DNA from: Desulfonatronum sp. SC1
Lineage (GTDB): Bacteria > Desulfobacterota > Desulfovibrionia > Desulfovibrionales > Desulfonatronaceae
Direction of reading: 5' to 3'
Length of the DNA stretch: 64,000 bases
Assembly: GCF_003046795.1 (NCBI RefSeq)
Contig: NZ_PZKN01000014.1
Span: forward strand, 1-64,000
The translations under genes and the position numbers were made by a program. Each line of letters opens with the position of its first letter. Position 1 is the first letter of the stretch. Shown here in pieces: positions 1 through 8,345 of this stretch. The notes beneath the pieces were generated by a model. It ran no database searches and was not told the DNA's origin. It saw nothing but the letters and a program-made list of their open reading frames with translations.

Positions 1-1145
1 CGCCCGGCCCGCTGCCAGGTGGCCATGATCGAGCCGGGGTAGCCCACCAGCAGGCACAGATCCAGATCCCCGATGTCGATGCCTAACTCCAGAGCACTGG
101 TGGAAATCACCGCCAGAATCCGACCCGAAGCCAAGTCCGCCTCGATCCGGCGGCGCTCCTTAGGCAGGAACCCGGCCCGGTACACGCCGATCCGATCCCG
201 AAATTCCTTCAGCCGCTGGGCCGACCAGATGCCCAGAAGCTCGGTCATTTTCCGCGATCCCGTGTAAACTATTGTCCGCAAGCCCTCGATCAAAGCCTGC
301 TCCAGGAGCGTCAGGGCGGTCCGGGACGGCCCCTCGGCCGCGTCCAGAAAAAGCACGTGCTTGCGACCCTGGGGCGCGGAACTATCGGCGATCAGCTCCG
401 CGTCCCGTCCGGTCAGTTCACGGGTCAGCTCCACGGGGTTGTGGATGGTGGCGGAGCAGCAGACATAGGTCGGCTTGGTTCCGTAATGAGCACAGATCCG
501 CTCCAGGCGGCGAAACACCCAGGCCATGTGCGAACCCATCACCCCTCGGTAGACGTGGACCTCGTCAATGACCACGAAACGCAGGTTCCGGAACAGCTCC
601 CGCCAGAGATGATGGTGGGCCAACAGGCCCAGGTGAAGCATATCCGGGTTGGTAATCAGGATGCGGGGTGGTTCCCGGCGGATCCGGGCGCGGTCCTGGT
701 TGTCCGTGTCCCCGTCGTACACGGCCACGGATGGCCGGCGTTCCCGGGGCCAGCCGCCGACCATCTCCCGCAACCCGACGAGCTGATCCTGGGCCAGGGC
801 CTTGAGCGGAAACAGGTACAATGCCCGGGCCGAAGGGTCGCGGTACAGGGCCTCCAGCACCGGCAGGTTGTAGATCAGGCTCTTGCCGCTGGCCGTGGGC
901 GTGGCCGCCACCACGTCCCGCCCGGCCCGGATCCGGCCCACGGCCTCGGCCTGATGGGCGTAAAGACTGGTGATGCCCAGGGAAGCCAGGCATTCCGGAA
1001 AGCCCTCCGGCAAGTCCGGGGGCAACGGCGCGAACCGCCCGGGCCGCTCCGGCAGCACTTCATGGTGGACCAGGCAGTTGGCTGGCAGCCGCTGGGCATG
1101 TTCAATGCCCTGGATGAACGTGGAAATGGGCGAGGGAGAGGTCAC
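1..1145 (-). CDS. DEAD/DEAH-box ATP-dependent helicase (YprA/Hrq1-like), C-terminus cut by window edge
   Basis: About 381 residues are visible; the gene leaves the window at position 1. Conceptual translation of the minus strand shows motif I (TPTASGKS, near 897-875), motif II DEVH (near 560), motif III SATI (near 455) and the last visible residues QRAGR, the helicase motif VI. The order and the N-terminal HHEVLPERPGRFAPLP segment fit the DEXH helicases that carry a C-terminal DUF1998 zinc-binding domain (YprA/MrfA/Hrq1 type), which act in DNA repair. The DUF1998 part would lie outside the window. I chose GTG at 1145-1143 because it overlaps the TGA of the upstream metallo-hydrolase (GTGA), suggesting translational coupling; no better upstream start is seen. 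Family assignment is firm, subfamily is inference. Confidence 0.85.
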   Translation of the reverse strand, partial: MTSPSPISTFIQGIEHAQRLPANCLVHHEVLPERPGRFAPLPPDLPEGFPECLASLGITSLYAHQAEAVGRIRAGRDVVAATPTASGKSLIYNLPVLEALYRDPSARALYLFPLKALAQDQLVGLREMVGGWPRERRPSVAVYDGDTDNQDRARIRREPPRILITNPDMLHLGLLAHHHLWRELFRNLRFVVIDEVHVYRGVMGSHMAWVFRRLERICAHYGTKPTYVCCSATIHNPVELTRELTGRDAELIADSSAPQGRKHVLFLDAAEGPSRTALTLLEQALIEGLRTIVYTGSRKMTELLGIWSAQRLKEFRDRIGVYRAGFLPKERRRIEADLASGRILAVISTSALELGIDIGDLDLCLLVGYPGSIMATWQRAG

Positions 1146-1909
1146 GGAATCGTGGACATCCCGGCGAATTTGGGTTCGTGCAGGGGCAGGAGGATGTCGG
1201 CCAGGCCCTTGACCCGGACCATCTGGTCGTAGGCCAGGCAGGGATTGATGTTCGTGCCGGGCGGGATGACCTCCATTTCCATGGCCTTCACGGACTGGGG
1301 CGGATTCAGGTTTTCGTCGATGACGCAAAACCCGGTGATGGCCGCCCGTCCGGAGGGGGTGTCCACCAGCACGGTCAGGCCGCCTTCGGTGTGAGCCGGG
1401 GTGTGGATCACGGAAATGCCGGGCAGGATTTCCCGGTCTTCGGTGACGACCCGGAACCTGTCGGCATCCTCCATGTCCTCGATGAATTCCTCGTTGTAGC
1501 GAAAGTCCAGGGGATGGGGGTCGTGGATGCGCTCCAGTTCCTTGGCGTGGGCGTAGAATACGGCGTTGGCGCACTTGAAGTCGTTTTCACAGTGGTCGTT
1601 GTGCAGATGGGTGTGAATGACCACGTCCACGTCCTCCGGCTTCAGCCCGTACAGGGCCAGCCCTTCCTCGAAGGTATGGATTTTCCCGCCGATGGCCTGC
1701 TCCCGGTCCGCGGACTGGACCGGGCTCATTTCTCCGGTGTCCACCAGGACCGTTGGCTGGGACGGATCGTCCACCGGCTCCAGATACCAGACGTAGATCG
1801 GGATGGTGTACGGTCGGCCGTGGGCGTGCTGATAGGTCATCATGCCCTGGTCAAAAACCTTACTGCCCACGACGATAGGGTGAATGCGCCAGGATTGTCG
1901 GTTGCTCAT
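1142..1909 (-). CDS. MBL-fold metallo-hydrolase, N-acyl-homoserine lactonase-like
   Basis: A 255-residue protein with the metallo-beta-lactamase zinc signature HxHxDH (H101, H103, D105, H106) and a later His in an HTPAHTEGG segment, both typical of the fold. Length and the early 'VDTGE' strand match the AHL-lactonase-like branch, whose members hydrolyse lactone or ester bonds; the true substrate cannot be told from sequence. No signal peptide, so cytoplasmic. It is the first gene of a two-gene unit: its stop codon overlaps the GTG start of the helicase downstream, an odd pairing with no obvious shared function. Quorum quenching is only a family-level possibility. Confidence 0.85.
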   Translation of the reverse strand: MSNRQSWRIHPIVVGSKVFDQGMMTYQHAHGRPYTIPIYVWYLEPVDDPSQPTVLVDTGEMSPVQSADREQAIGGKIHTFEEGLALYGLKPEDVDVVIHTHLHNDHCENDFKCANAVFYAHAKELERIHDPHPLDFRYNEEFIEDMEDADRFRVVTEDREILPGISVIHTPAHTEGGLTVLVDTPSGRAAITGFCVIDENLNPPQSVKAMEMEVIPPGTNINPCLAYDQMVRVKGLADILLPLHEPKFAGMSTIP

Positions 1910-2066
1910 GCTTGCATCTCCCGTGATCTGGAAAGGTTAAAAATCGAAACGGATTCGGGGGAAGTCGCCGCCGTCCGCTGCGTTTTCATTACTCCGGAAG
2001 GCGGGGCGGGGCAAACAGGCGGGCCGCGGCCTTGCGACGAAGAGCAAAGCGCTTATACTCACCGGC

Positions 2067-3326
2067 ATGCAAGAGAAAAATCCAACGAACTTCGGGCAAG
2101 AAAATGGAGAGGACGCTTCGGAGCGACTGTTTCGCCACGAGGAACTGGAGCGCTACGCCGACGTACTGCTTTGGGCCGTGGAGCGCTCCCGGGGCAGGCC
2201 GCTGAAGAATTCGGAAACCGTGCTCATCGAATACGACGGCTTGGCCAGGGAGCTGGTCGAAGTGCTCTACACCCGCATTCTGGAGCGCGGCCTGGTCCCG
2301 GTGCAGCATCAGCGGGCCACCCCGGCCATGGAGCTCAGCTACCTGCGCCTGGCGAACAACAAGCGGCTGAACATGGTCGCCCCCGGAGAACGGGAGCGCC
2401 GGGGCGGGGTGAACGGCCTGATCCGGATTCTGGCGCCAGAGAGTCTGACCCACCTGGAAGCCGTGACCCCGGAAATTCAGGTCCGACGGGATTCAGCCCG
2501 GGACCCGCTCCGGGAAGTGCTCTATTTCCGAGAACTTGGCGGACAAATCGGGCGGACCGTGGCCGTGTACCCCACCCAGGCCCTGGCCGACGCCGCGGGG
2601 CTGACGCTTCAGGAGTACGCGATCCGGGTGCGCAAAGCCTGCATGCTGGGCAGCGATGACCCGGTGCGGGACTGGAAGCGGTTCGCGCGGCAGCAGGGGA
2701 CGGTTCTGGAATGGTTGAACGGACTGTCCATCCGGCGGCTGCATGTCCAGTCAGCCCGGGTGGATCTGCGTCTGCGCCTGGGGGAGCACCGGCTCTGGCT
2801 GGGGCTGACCGGACGAAACATGCCCAGCTATGAAGTCTATACGTCCCCGGATTGTCGGTTCACCGAGGGCGTGTTTCAGTCCGACCAGGTGGTCTATGTC
2901 GGCGGAACTCCCGTGGAGGGCGTTCGCCTGGCGTTCCAGGCAGGCCGGGTAATCAGCGTCAAGGCCCGAAGCGGCGCGGATCGGCTGCGGCGTTTTCTGG
3001 CCCTGGACGACGGGGCTTGGCGGGTCGGCGAGTTTTCACTGACCAGCCGGGAGCACTCCCGGATTCCGGAATATATGGCCAACACCCTGTTCGATGAGAA
3101 TGTCGGCGGCCCGGAAGGCAATTGCCATATCGCCCTGGGCTCCTGCCATCCGGACGCCTTTGCCGGAAGCCCGGCGGACTTCGTGCATGCGCTGCGCCGG
3201 GAGTTGGGCTTCAACGAGTCCAACCAGCACTGGGACCTGGTGAACACGGAGCAAAAACGGGTCACCGCCACCCTGGCGGACGGCGGCAGCCGCGTAATCT
3301 ATGAGGACGGAGCGTTCACGGCCTGA
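2067..3326 (+). CDS. M29-family aminopeptidase (thermophilic metalloprotease, AmpS-like)
   Basis: A 419-residue cytoplasmic protein. The C-terminal half carries the M29 co-catalytic metal-site pattern: Glu in NMPSYEVYTSP (E256), Glu in VGEFSL (E322), His in CHIALG (H354), and the HWD motif near the C-terminus (H388, D390). The spacing E256-E322 equals the 66 residues I recall for the Thermus enzyme. The Tyr expected seven residues after the CHIALG His is a His here (H361), an unusual ligand or catalytic change if the alignment is right. The N-terminal domain is less typical. The enzyme would remove N-terminal residues from peptides. The 3' end overlaps the convergent small gene by 28 bp. Confidence 0.8.
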   Translation: MQEKNPTNFGQENGEDASERLFRHEELERYADVLLWAVERSRGRPLKNSETVLIEYDGLARELVEVLYTRILERGLVPVQHQRATPAMELSYLRLANNKRLNMVAPGERERRGGVNGLIRILAPESLTHLEAVTPEIQVRRDSARDPLREVLYFRELGGQIGRTVAVYPTQALADAAGLTLQEYAIRVRKACMLGSDDPVRDWKRFARQQGTVLEWLNGLSIRRLHVQSARVDLRLRLGEHRLWLGLTGRNMPSYEVYTSPDCRFTEGVFQSDQVVYVGGTPVEGVRLAFQAGRVISVKARSGADRLRRFLALDDGAWRVGEFSLTSREHSRIPEYMANTLFDENVGGPEGNCHIALGSCHPDAFAGSPADFVHALRRELGFNESNQHWDLVNTEQKRVTATLADGGSRVIYEDGAFTA

Positions 3327-3589
3327 GCCTTCTTCAATCGCTCCTCACGAACCAGGGCCAGAGCGATGTCCAGGTCGTACAGGGTCAACGGGGACTCCCC
3401 CTTGCCCGAGTACCGGGCCGCGGCCTGCTCCACGACCTCATACGGCAGCCAGTCATGCTGCTCCCACACCTTGGGCCGCTCCTGGTTCCACAACCGAAAC
3501 TCCACGTTTCCGACCCGTTCGCGGACGTACATCCGCTCCTTCTTGTTGCCCGGCACCGGGTAATAGTAGAGTCCTCGCGCATCCTGCAT
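3299..3589 (-). CDS. Small conserved-looking hypothetical protein
   Basis: A 96-residue protein starting MQDARGLYYYPVPG. The ATG at 3589 is preceded by AAGGAG about 9 nt upstream, which decides this start over a longer in-frame one at 3664. The protein is basic to neutral, rich in aromatic residues at the N-terminus, with no signal peptide or membrane segment; the C-terminal third looks helical (YDLDIALALVREERLKKAQ). No domain is recognised. It converges on the aminopeptidase gene with a 28-bp overlap. Confidence 0.65.
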   Translation of the reverse strand: MQDARGLYYYPVPGNKKERMYVRERVGNVEFRLWNQERPKVWEQHDWLPYEVVEQAAARYSGKGESPLTLYDLDIALALVREERLKKAQAVNAPSS

Positions 3590-3910
3590 GTTTGTCGCTC
3601 CTTGACGTTCTTCTCGTTGATGTTCTGATTGAAGCCGCTCGGCGAGGGCCCTCGCCGCGATCAACTACTGGCATGTGATTCAAATCCTGCCACATTCTTC
3701 CAAAAGAAAAAAGAGGCCGCCCCTGCCGGAACCGCCCCCTTCCGCTGTTCACACGTCGTTCCAACGCCAGTCTCGCGATTGGCAGGTTAGTCCTGGCGGC
3801 AATGACCTCACTCTTGAACGGCGTACCGAATTGAGTCAGTATCCAGCGCCGTTCACGGCGAACGCCCTTCGCTGCCATCAATATTCACTTCGACCACAAG
3901 GAGAAAACAT

Positions 3911-4339
3911 ATGCTGGAAACCGTCCACGCCTATCTGACGCGATGGCAGGCGGACCCAAAGCAGGTCCGTCCTTTTTTCGCGCGCTTGCTGGAAGCGTTG
4001 CACGGCCCTGAAACCGAGATGGAGTTCGTGGAGCGAGACGGAGTGAGCGTCAGTCTGCGGGCAAAGGTCTCGGGTCCGGATAAGGGCGCTGTTCCGAAGG
4101 AGTTGTTCTGTCTGGTGGACGTGGTCGAAGACGTGGACGGGCGTTGGCTCTCGGTCTGCTTTTACGCGGACACGGTCAGCGACCCGGAAGAGCGCGGCAA
4201 CCTCGTGCCCCTGGGGCTGCTTGGTGAGGACGGCTATTGCTTCGACGTGGAAGAGCCGGATCCGGTTCTCGAAGCCTATGTTCTGGAGAGAGTTGACGAG
4301 GCCCGACAGTGTGTCGGGGCCGGAAGACGGCGGTCCTGA
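3911..4339 (+). CDS. Hypothetical cytoplasmic protein, 142 aa
   Basis: The ATG lies behind a good ribosome-binding site (AAGGAGAAAACAT). The product is acidic, without signal peptide, membrane segment or known motif; it begins with a helical stretch (LETVHAYLTRWQADPKQVRPFFARLLEAL) broken here by proline, then alternates short beta-like strands. I do not recognise the family. A strong hairpin follows at 4362-4412, so it is probably a single-gene unit converging on the OmpA-like gene. Confidence 0.65.
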   Translation: MLETVHAYLTRWQADPKQVRPFFARLLEALHGPETEMEFVERDGVSVSLRAKVSGPDKGAVPKELFCLVDVVEDVDGRWLSVCFYADTVSDPEERGNLVPLGLLGEDGYCFDVEEPDPVLEAYVLERVDEARQCVGAGRRRS

Positions 4340-4361
4340 GGGATGCTCAGCGGCACTTTGG

Positions 4362-4412
4362 CTTCGGGCGCTTTGAGGCCGTCCCGCGAGACGTGCCTCA
4401 AAACGCCCGAAG
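4362..4412. terminator. Bidirectional hairpin between convergent genes
   Basis: An 18-bp inverted repeat (4362-4379 against 4395-4412, one mismatch) with a 15-nt loop sits between the plus-strand hypothetical gene and the minus-strand OmpA-like gene. There is an A-run at about 4426-4434 that would give a T-run on the minus strand, but upstream of the hairpin for that direction, so classical rho-independent shape is only partial. Confidence 0.5.
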
Positions 4413-4448
4413 ATCTGATCGGGCTTCAAAAAAACGTACGCTTATCGT

Positions 4449-5468
4449 CTATAGCCGAACGAACTCAACCCGCCTGTTCTGGGCTTTTCCTTCCTCGGTG
4501 GCATTGTCGGCCACGGGCTTGGAAGCGCCCCACCCTTTTGCCGTCAAACGATCCGGACTGATTCCCTTCTCGGTCAGCGCACGTACGACGCTTTCAGCTC
4601 GCTGCTGAGAAAGACGCTGATTGAGTTCGGCGTCTCCATCGGAGTCCGTATGGCCTTCCACCGAGAAGCGGAGGTCCTGGTGATCCCGCATGAGCTGAAA
4701 GACCTGGTCGATGATCCCCGCTGATTCCGGCTTGATGTCGGCCTTGTTCACGTCGAACTGGATTTCCGTGGTTGAAAAACTCCCTTCCGACATGACTCTT
4801 TCGTAAAGCGGCATCCCGCCTTCGGCCACGATCACGTTTCTGATGAACGCGTCCGAATTGGGTCTGGCATTATTGGGACGCCCTCCATGGATCAGGAAGC
4901 TGCGCAGTTCCTCTTCGAAGCGGGGCACGTTCAAAACCCGAACACCGTTGCTGAAGGCACGCAGTTCATGCTGATTGAACGAGAGAGCCAGTCGTCTCCA
5001 TCCCGGCTGAAATCCGTCTCTGCTTTCGGAAGTGTTTCCTTCGGAGACGGCGCCGCCTCGCGATGAGTTCAGCATGAACCGCTCCCCGGTAATTCGCAGT
5101 GAGCCGGATTTTCGGCCGTTGTCGTTGAAGAACGTGATTTCGTAGGCATGCTGCCTGAGATCGTTCATCAGATAATCGAACTCAATGGTGAAGGCCTGGG
5201 GCAAGTAACTTTTTTCCCGCATCAGCGGGGCGACTTCCGTCCTGGTCACCAGGAGCGAAAGGACGTTTTCCCCTTCGTGCCTGGCCACTTCCGCGCTTCC
5301 TCTGACCAGTCGCCACTGTGAGGGGAACTCTCCGATCTTTTCGTGTCTCAGGTTGTCTTCAAAAATAACCGTGGAGCCACGTTCAAACTCGGCCTGCCCA
5401 TAAGCCGTGGCTGCCATCAGCGTAAGAGCGGCAAGGCTGATGACGCATTTCAGTAGAATATGATGCAT
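4449..5468 (-). CDS. OmpA-family outer-membrane/periplasmic protein
   Basis: 339 residues with a signal peptide (about 1-25, cleavage after AYGQA) and a C-terminal OmpA peptidoglycan-binding domain (about 228-339) containing the IQFDVNKADIKPES strand, the GHTDSDGDAELNQRLSQQRA core and the closing QNRRVEF strand. The N-terminal 200 residues look like a beta-sandwich (concanavalin/LamG-like pattern of strands) rather than a membrane beta-barrel, so the protein may be periplasmic and bind a ligand while anchored to murein. It is followed upstream on the same strand by a secreted acidic protein; a shared operon is uncertain because a repeat element lies between them. Confidence 0.85.
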   Translation of the reverse strand: MHHILLKCVISLAALTLMAATAYGQAEFERGSTVIFEDNLRHEKIGEFPSQWRLVRGSAEVARHEGENVLSLLVTRTEVAPLMREKSYLPQAFTIEFDYLMNDLRQHAYEITFFNDNGRKSGSLRITGERFMLNSSRGGAVSEGNTSESRDGFQPGWRRLALSFNQHELRAFSNGVRVLNVPRFEEELRSFLIHGGRPNNARPNSDAFIRNVIVAEGGMPLYERVMSEGSFSTTEIQFDVNKADIKPESAGIIDQVFQLMRDHQDLRFSVEGHTDSDGDAELNQRLSQQRAESVVRALTEKGISPDRLTAKGWGASKPVADNATEEGKAQNRRVEFVRL

Positions 5469-5488
5469 GGTGTTTCCTTTTTTATATG

Positions 5489-5609
5489 GTAACTGTTCAG
5501 CAAATGTTGGTGCTCAAAAGAGCGATCTCTTGAATGCCGCGGAAAAGACCTGGATTCCGGCCTTCGCCGGAATCCAGTCCGAATTGTCGCGGACGAGCTG
5601 AATAGTTAC
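5489..5609. repeat. MITE/REP-like inverted-repeat element
   Basis: The ends GTAACTGTTCAGC (5489-5501) and GCTGAATAGTTAC (5597-5609) are inverted copies with one mismatch. Inside is a perfect palindrome, 12-bp stem with a 4-nt CTTC loop (5550-5577). The element lies in the intergenic space between two minus-strand genes. A related element with similar termini occurs at 46571-46751. It encodes nothing; it could act as a non-autonomous mobile element or as a transcript-stabilising or terminating hairpin. Confidence 0.55.
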
Positions 5610-5675
5610 TTTATATGAAGCAATACATGCACGGTTGGCACGTGCATCGGCTTGTTGGTTTTATGCCAGAGACGT

Positions 5676-6215
5676 CTAGAAATCCTCATCGTCATCGTCA
5701 TGCCCAAACACCTCGTGCAATTGCGTCATGTACGGAGTTATGGCTTGAATATGCGATTCAGGGACGGATGCAAGCTGCCTTTTTGTCTCCGAGACCATCT
5801 GGAACACGGGGGAGTTTTCGAATGCCTGTCGTTTTTCCGGGCTCATGGATGCCATTGATCTCTCAAGCTCGGCAAAATGACCCATTCCGGAGGAGGCCAT
5901 GTAAGCTCGCATGATGTGCGCGTATTGTTCCGCATAGGATTCCACGGAAGGATATCCGTTCCCCCGGACGATGTTCCGCATCTCGGAATTGCCGGACATA
6001 GCATCGAGCACCATTTGTTTGAATTTCTCGACATTCAAAATGATCATGTCATCTTCATCGTCGTCATGGTCGTCATCAAGATCGTCGAAATATGGAGTCA
6101 GCGCTTTGGTCGTCTTGATGAACCGCTCCATATCCGATGAGGAAAGGTTCATCGCGTAAGCGCCGCTGAAGACGAACAGCGAGACAAATGCGAATAGCAC
6201 TACTTTTTTGACCAT
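5676..6215 (-). CDS. Secreted acidic hypothetical protein with Asp/His-rich clusters
   Basis: 179 residues from the ATG at 6215, which has GAGG about 8 nt upstream; a GTG at 6224 is the alternative. A signal peptide is clear (VKKVVLFAFVSLFVFSGAYA). The mature part holds an acidic cluster early on (DDLDDDHDDDEDD) and another at the extreme C-terminus (GHDDDDEDF), joined by a helical, Met-rich middle. This suggests a periplasmic protein that may bind divalent cations, but no domain is recognised. It lies upstream of the OmpA-like gene on the same strand, separated by a repeat element. Confidence 0.7.
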   Translation of the reverse strand: MVKKVVLFAFVSLFVFSGAYAMNLSSSDMERFIKTTKALTPYFDDLDDDHDDDEDDMIILNVEKFKQMVLDAMSGNSEMRNIVRGNGYPSVESYAEQYAHIMRAYMASSGMGHFAELERSMASMSPEKRQAFENSPVFQMVSETKRQLASVPESHIQAITPYMTQLHEVFGHDDDDEDF

Positions 6216-6445
6216 GGAAACCACCTCGATTTGGTTGAGGGTGAACAGGAGGCGACCGGAAGGAGATCAACTCTCGCTCCGAGCTGCAACTCGGCAGACG
6301 GGTCGTCGCACGCGGCCGGAAATGCATCGAAACATACCCAGCCGTCACAGCGGACTTGATCCCGCAGCAAATCCTGAGCCCCTAATTTCAAGCCTCGGTT
6401 AAGTCAAATCTGCGAGGAAGCGTCACTCATCAAAAAAAATGACAA

Positions 6446-6883
6446 TCATGTTTTCTCCGAGGCTTGTGCCTGAAGCTCGGCGATTTGAGAGGTAATCTGA
6501 CCGATTTCCGCCTGAATTGCCTGAATCATGCTGTTTTTCGTCTCCTCAGGCATGCTCTGACTGGCGGCGACGGCGGACAGTTTGCTCTCCAGCTCCTTCA
6601 GCCGTTCCTTCAGCGCCTCCAGCGGGTCGCTGGACGAAGAATCGACCCCGCCCCTGGCTTTGTGCATGTACTTCCTGAAGGCTTCCACGGCGTCATTATC
6701 GCCGTGGTCTTCGGACTGCGCGGCTTGCTGGGCCTCCCTGGCCGCCGACGAAATGCTCACGGTGTCGCCCCCGGCGGAAGATGAAACGCCCTGAAACCAG
6801 TCTGTTGCCTGAGTTTCCCGGACAACCGGCTGTCTCTCAAACTCCACTGCCCGCAAAAAATTCTGATAACCGTCTATGCGCAT
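6446..6883 (-). CDS. Coiled-coil protein, FlxA-like
   Basis: 145 residues from ATG 6883 with GGAGAG about 6 nt upstream (ATG 6895 is an alternative). Residues 1-80 are low in structure and rich in Ser, Ala and Gln; residues 88-140 form a strong heptad coiled coil (LEALKERLKELESKLSAV, then a PEETKN turn, then a second helix ending AELQAQ). This helix-PEE-helix arrangement resembles FlxA-like proteins, some of which are flagellar or motility-regulon members; the match is by eye. It lies 91 bp downstream of the diguanylate cyclase on the same strand, so they may be co-transcribed. Confidence 0.65.
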   Translation of the reverse strand: MRIDGYQNFLRAVEFERQPVVRETQATDWFQGVSSSAGGDTVSISSAAREAQQAAQSEDHGDNDAVEAFRKYMHKARGGVDSSSSDPLEALKERLKELESKLSAVAASQSMPEETKNSMIQAIQAEIGQITSQIAELQAQASEKT

Positions 6884-6974
6884 GACTCTCTCCATGGGAA
6901 ATAGTTGCCGTGCGCGGTATCGAAGCAAAAGGCATGCCCGTGGCAGAGAAAAATTTGTGTTTCCCCCAACGATA

Positions 6975-8084
6975 TCAGCTTGCTGATTCGGAAGTCCGTG
7001 TCCGTCCGTCAACTGAAGGCTTGGCGCTATACATGTTCGTGTCCGCCCGCTGGATGAACTGCTGGAGGGTTTCTCCGGGGCGATACATGGCCAAGCCGAT
7101 GGAGGCCGTGATCCCGAGTTGCGTGGTGACCGAGCAGACCCGAGAGACGGGAAGGGTGCGCAGGGCGTCTTGAATACGGGTCGCGGCTCTTTGGGCCGCT
7201 TCCCTGTCCATTCCTGGAAGTAAAAGCAGAAATTCGTCGCCTCCCAGGCGGACAAAGATGTCGTAGTCGCGAATGATGCTTTGGATCGTACGCGCCAAAG
7301 CGACCAGGAGTTGGTCCCCGCAAGTATGGCCCAAGGTGTCGTTGACTTTTTTGAACCCGTCCAGATCGATGAACAGCAGCGCGACCGGCATTTTTTTGCG
7401 ATGCGCGAACTCCAGGATTCGCGGCGCGTGTTTCATCAGGTAGGTCCGGTTGTGGCAGCCGGTGAGGTGATCCAGTGTGGATTCCCGTTGGAGTTTTTCA
7501 TGTTCCCGGAGCGTGACCAGGGACCAGGAGAACATGTCGGCGAAGAATTCGATAAAATCGGTGGCCATTCCTTCATTGTAGCGCAGGGGATCGTCGTCTC
7601 TCAGGGTCAGGAAGCCGATCAGGTTGCCCGGGTGATACTTGTCCCAGAGTGGAAAGACGCATACCGAGCCGAGACAATCCCGCTGGCCGCGTGCTGTTTG
7701 GAACAATTCCCGGGCAACCGGAGCCTGGATCGCGATGTCCGCGACTGAGCCGAGCAGCGGATGCCTGAAGGACTCTGTCAGGCCCATCTCCCTGAGCACC
7801 CGTCGAAGAGAAAGCTGGGGTCGGGTGGGGATGGAATCGGGGAGAAAACCGGCGTACTGTTCCTGATCCAGGACGAGATGGATGTCCCGCAATTTGAGGC
7901 TGTCGCGCAACGTGGCCAGAAGTTCGGGAAGCTGATCCAGGGAGGTTATGGCCTGAATTTGAGAGGCGCAGAGCTTGAACTTGTGAAAGACGGATAGATT
8001 CTGCCTGTACAGTTCCAGGGTCTGCTCCAACCTTTCCCGCAGGCAGTGCGCGTCGGCCTGGTTCTGGGTATCGTGACAGCTCAT
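6975..8084 (-). CDS. Diguanylate cyclase with GAF/DUF484-like N-terminal domain
   Basis: 369 residues, no membrane segment. Residues 1-190 look like a DUF484/GAF-type sensory domain; residues 200-360 form a GGDEF domain with an intact active site (RLGGDEF, GGDEF at 281-285) and the inhibitory I-site RDYD (272-275) exactly five residues before it. It should convert two GTP to cyclic di-GMP with product feedback. The ATG at 8084 lacks a clear ribosome-binding site. Cyclic di-GMP commonly controls exopolysaccharide and motility, and the gene faces the divergent polysaccharide O-acetylation operon across 261 bp; functional linkage is inference. Confidence 0.9.
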   Translation of the reverse strand: MSCHDTQNQADAHCLRERLEQTLELYRQNLSVFHKFKLCASQIQAITSLDQLPELLATLRDSLKLRDIHLVLDQEQYAGFLPDSIPTRPQLSLRRVLREMGLTESFRHPLLGSVADIAIQAPVARELFQTARGQRDCLGSVCVFPLWDKYHPGNLIGFLTLRDDDPLRYNEGMATDFIEFFADMFSWSLVTLREHEKLQRESTLDHLTGCHNRTYLMKHAPRILEFAHRKKMPVALLFIDLDGFKKVNDTLGHTCGDQLLVALARTIQSIIRDYDIFVRLGGDEFLLLLPGMDREAAQRAATRIQDALRTLPVSRVCSVTTQLGITASIGLAMYRPGETLQQFIQRADTNMYSAKPSVDGRTRTSESAS

Positions 8085-8345
8085 GGAACTACCGCTGGGT
8101 CAGGGAGCCGACGAGCTCCAAGAAATAAGGTCCAAACAAGGTGGGGATGTGGCTGATAATTCTCTGAAAGGGACATTGTGTCGATGGTTTTAGTCCGCAT
8201 GGGTGAAGACCGCAACATCGCAGGCCCATATCCTCTCGCCTCTCTGCGGTCTTGATCACCCTGAACACTCCTGATAGCCTGAAAATCTTGCCTTACCGCG
8301 CTTCCCGCGCAACCCAATCGCAACGTCTTCTTCACTGCGGGCATC

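Noticed and set aside
1178-2659. 493-codon plus-strand frame covering the metallo-hydrolase and part of the aminopeptidase
   Set aside because: It crosses two well-supported genes in wrong phase and has no recognisable domain.
3453-3881. Minus-strand frame of 142 codons starting MMAAKGVRRERRWILTQFG
   Set aside because: The first half looks somewhat protein-like, but the second half is a shadow of the 96-aa gene and there is no ribosome-binding site; a decayed gene is possible but not supported.
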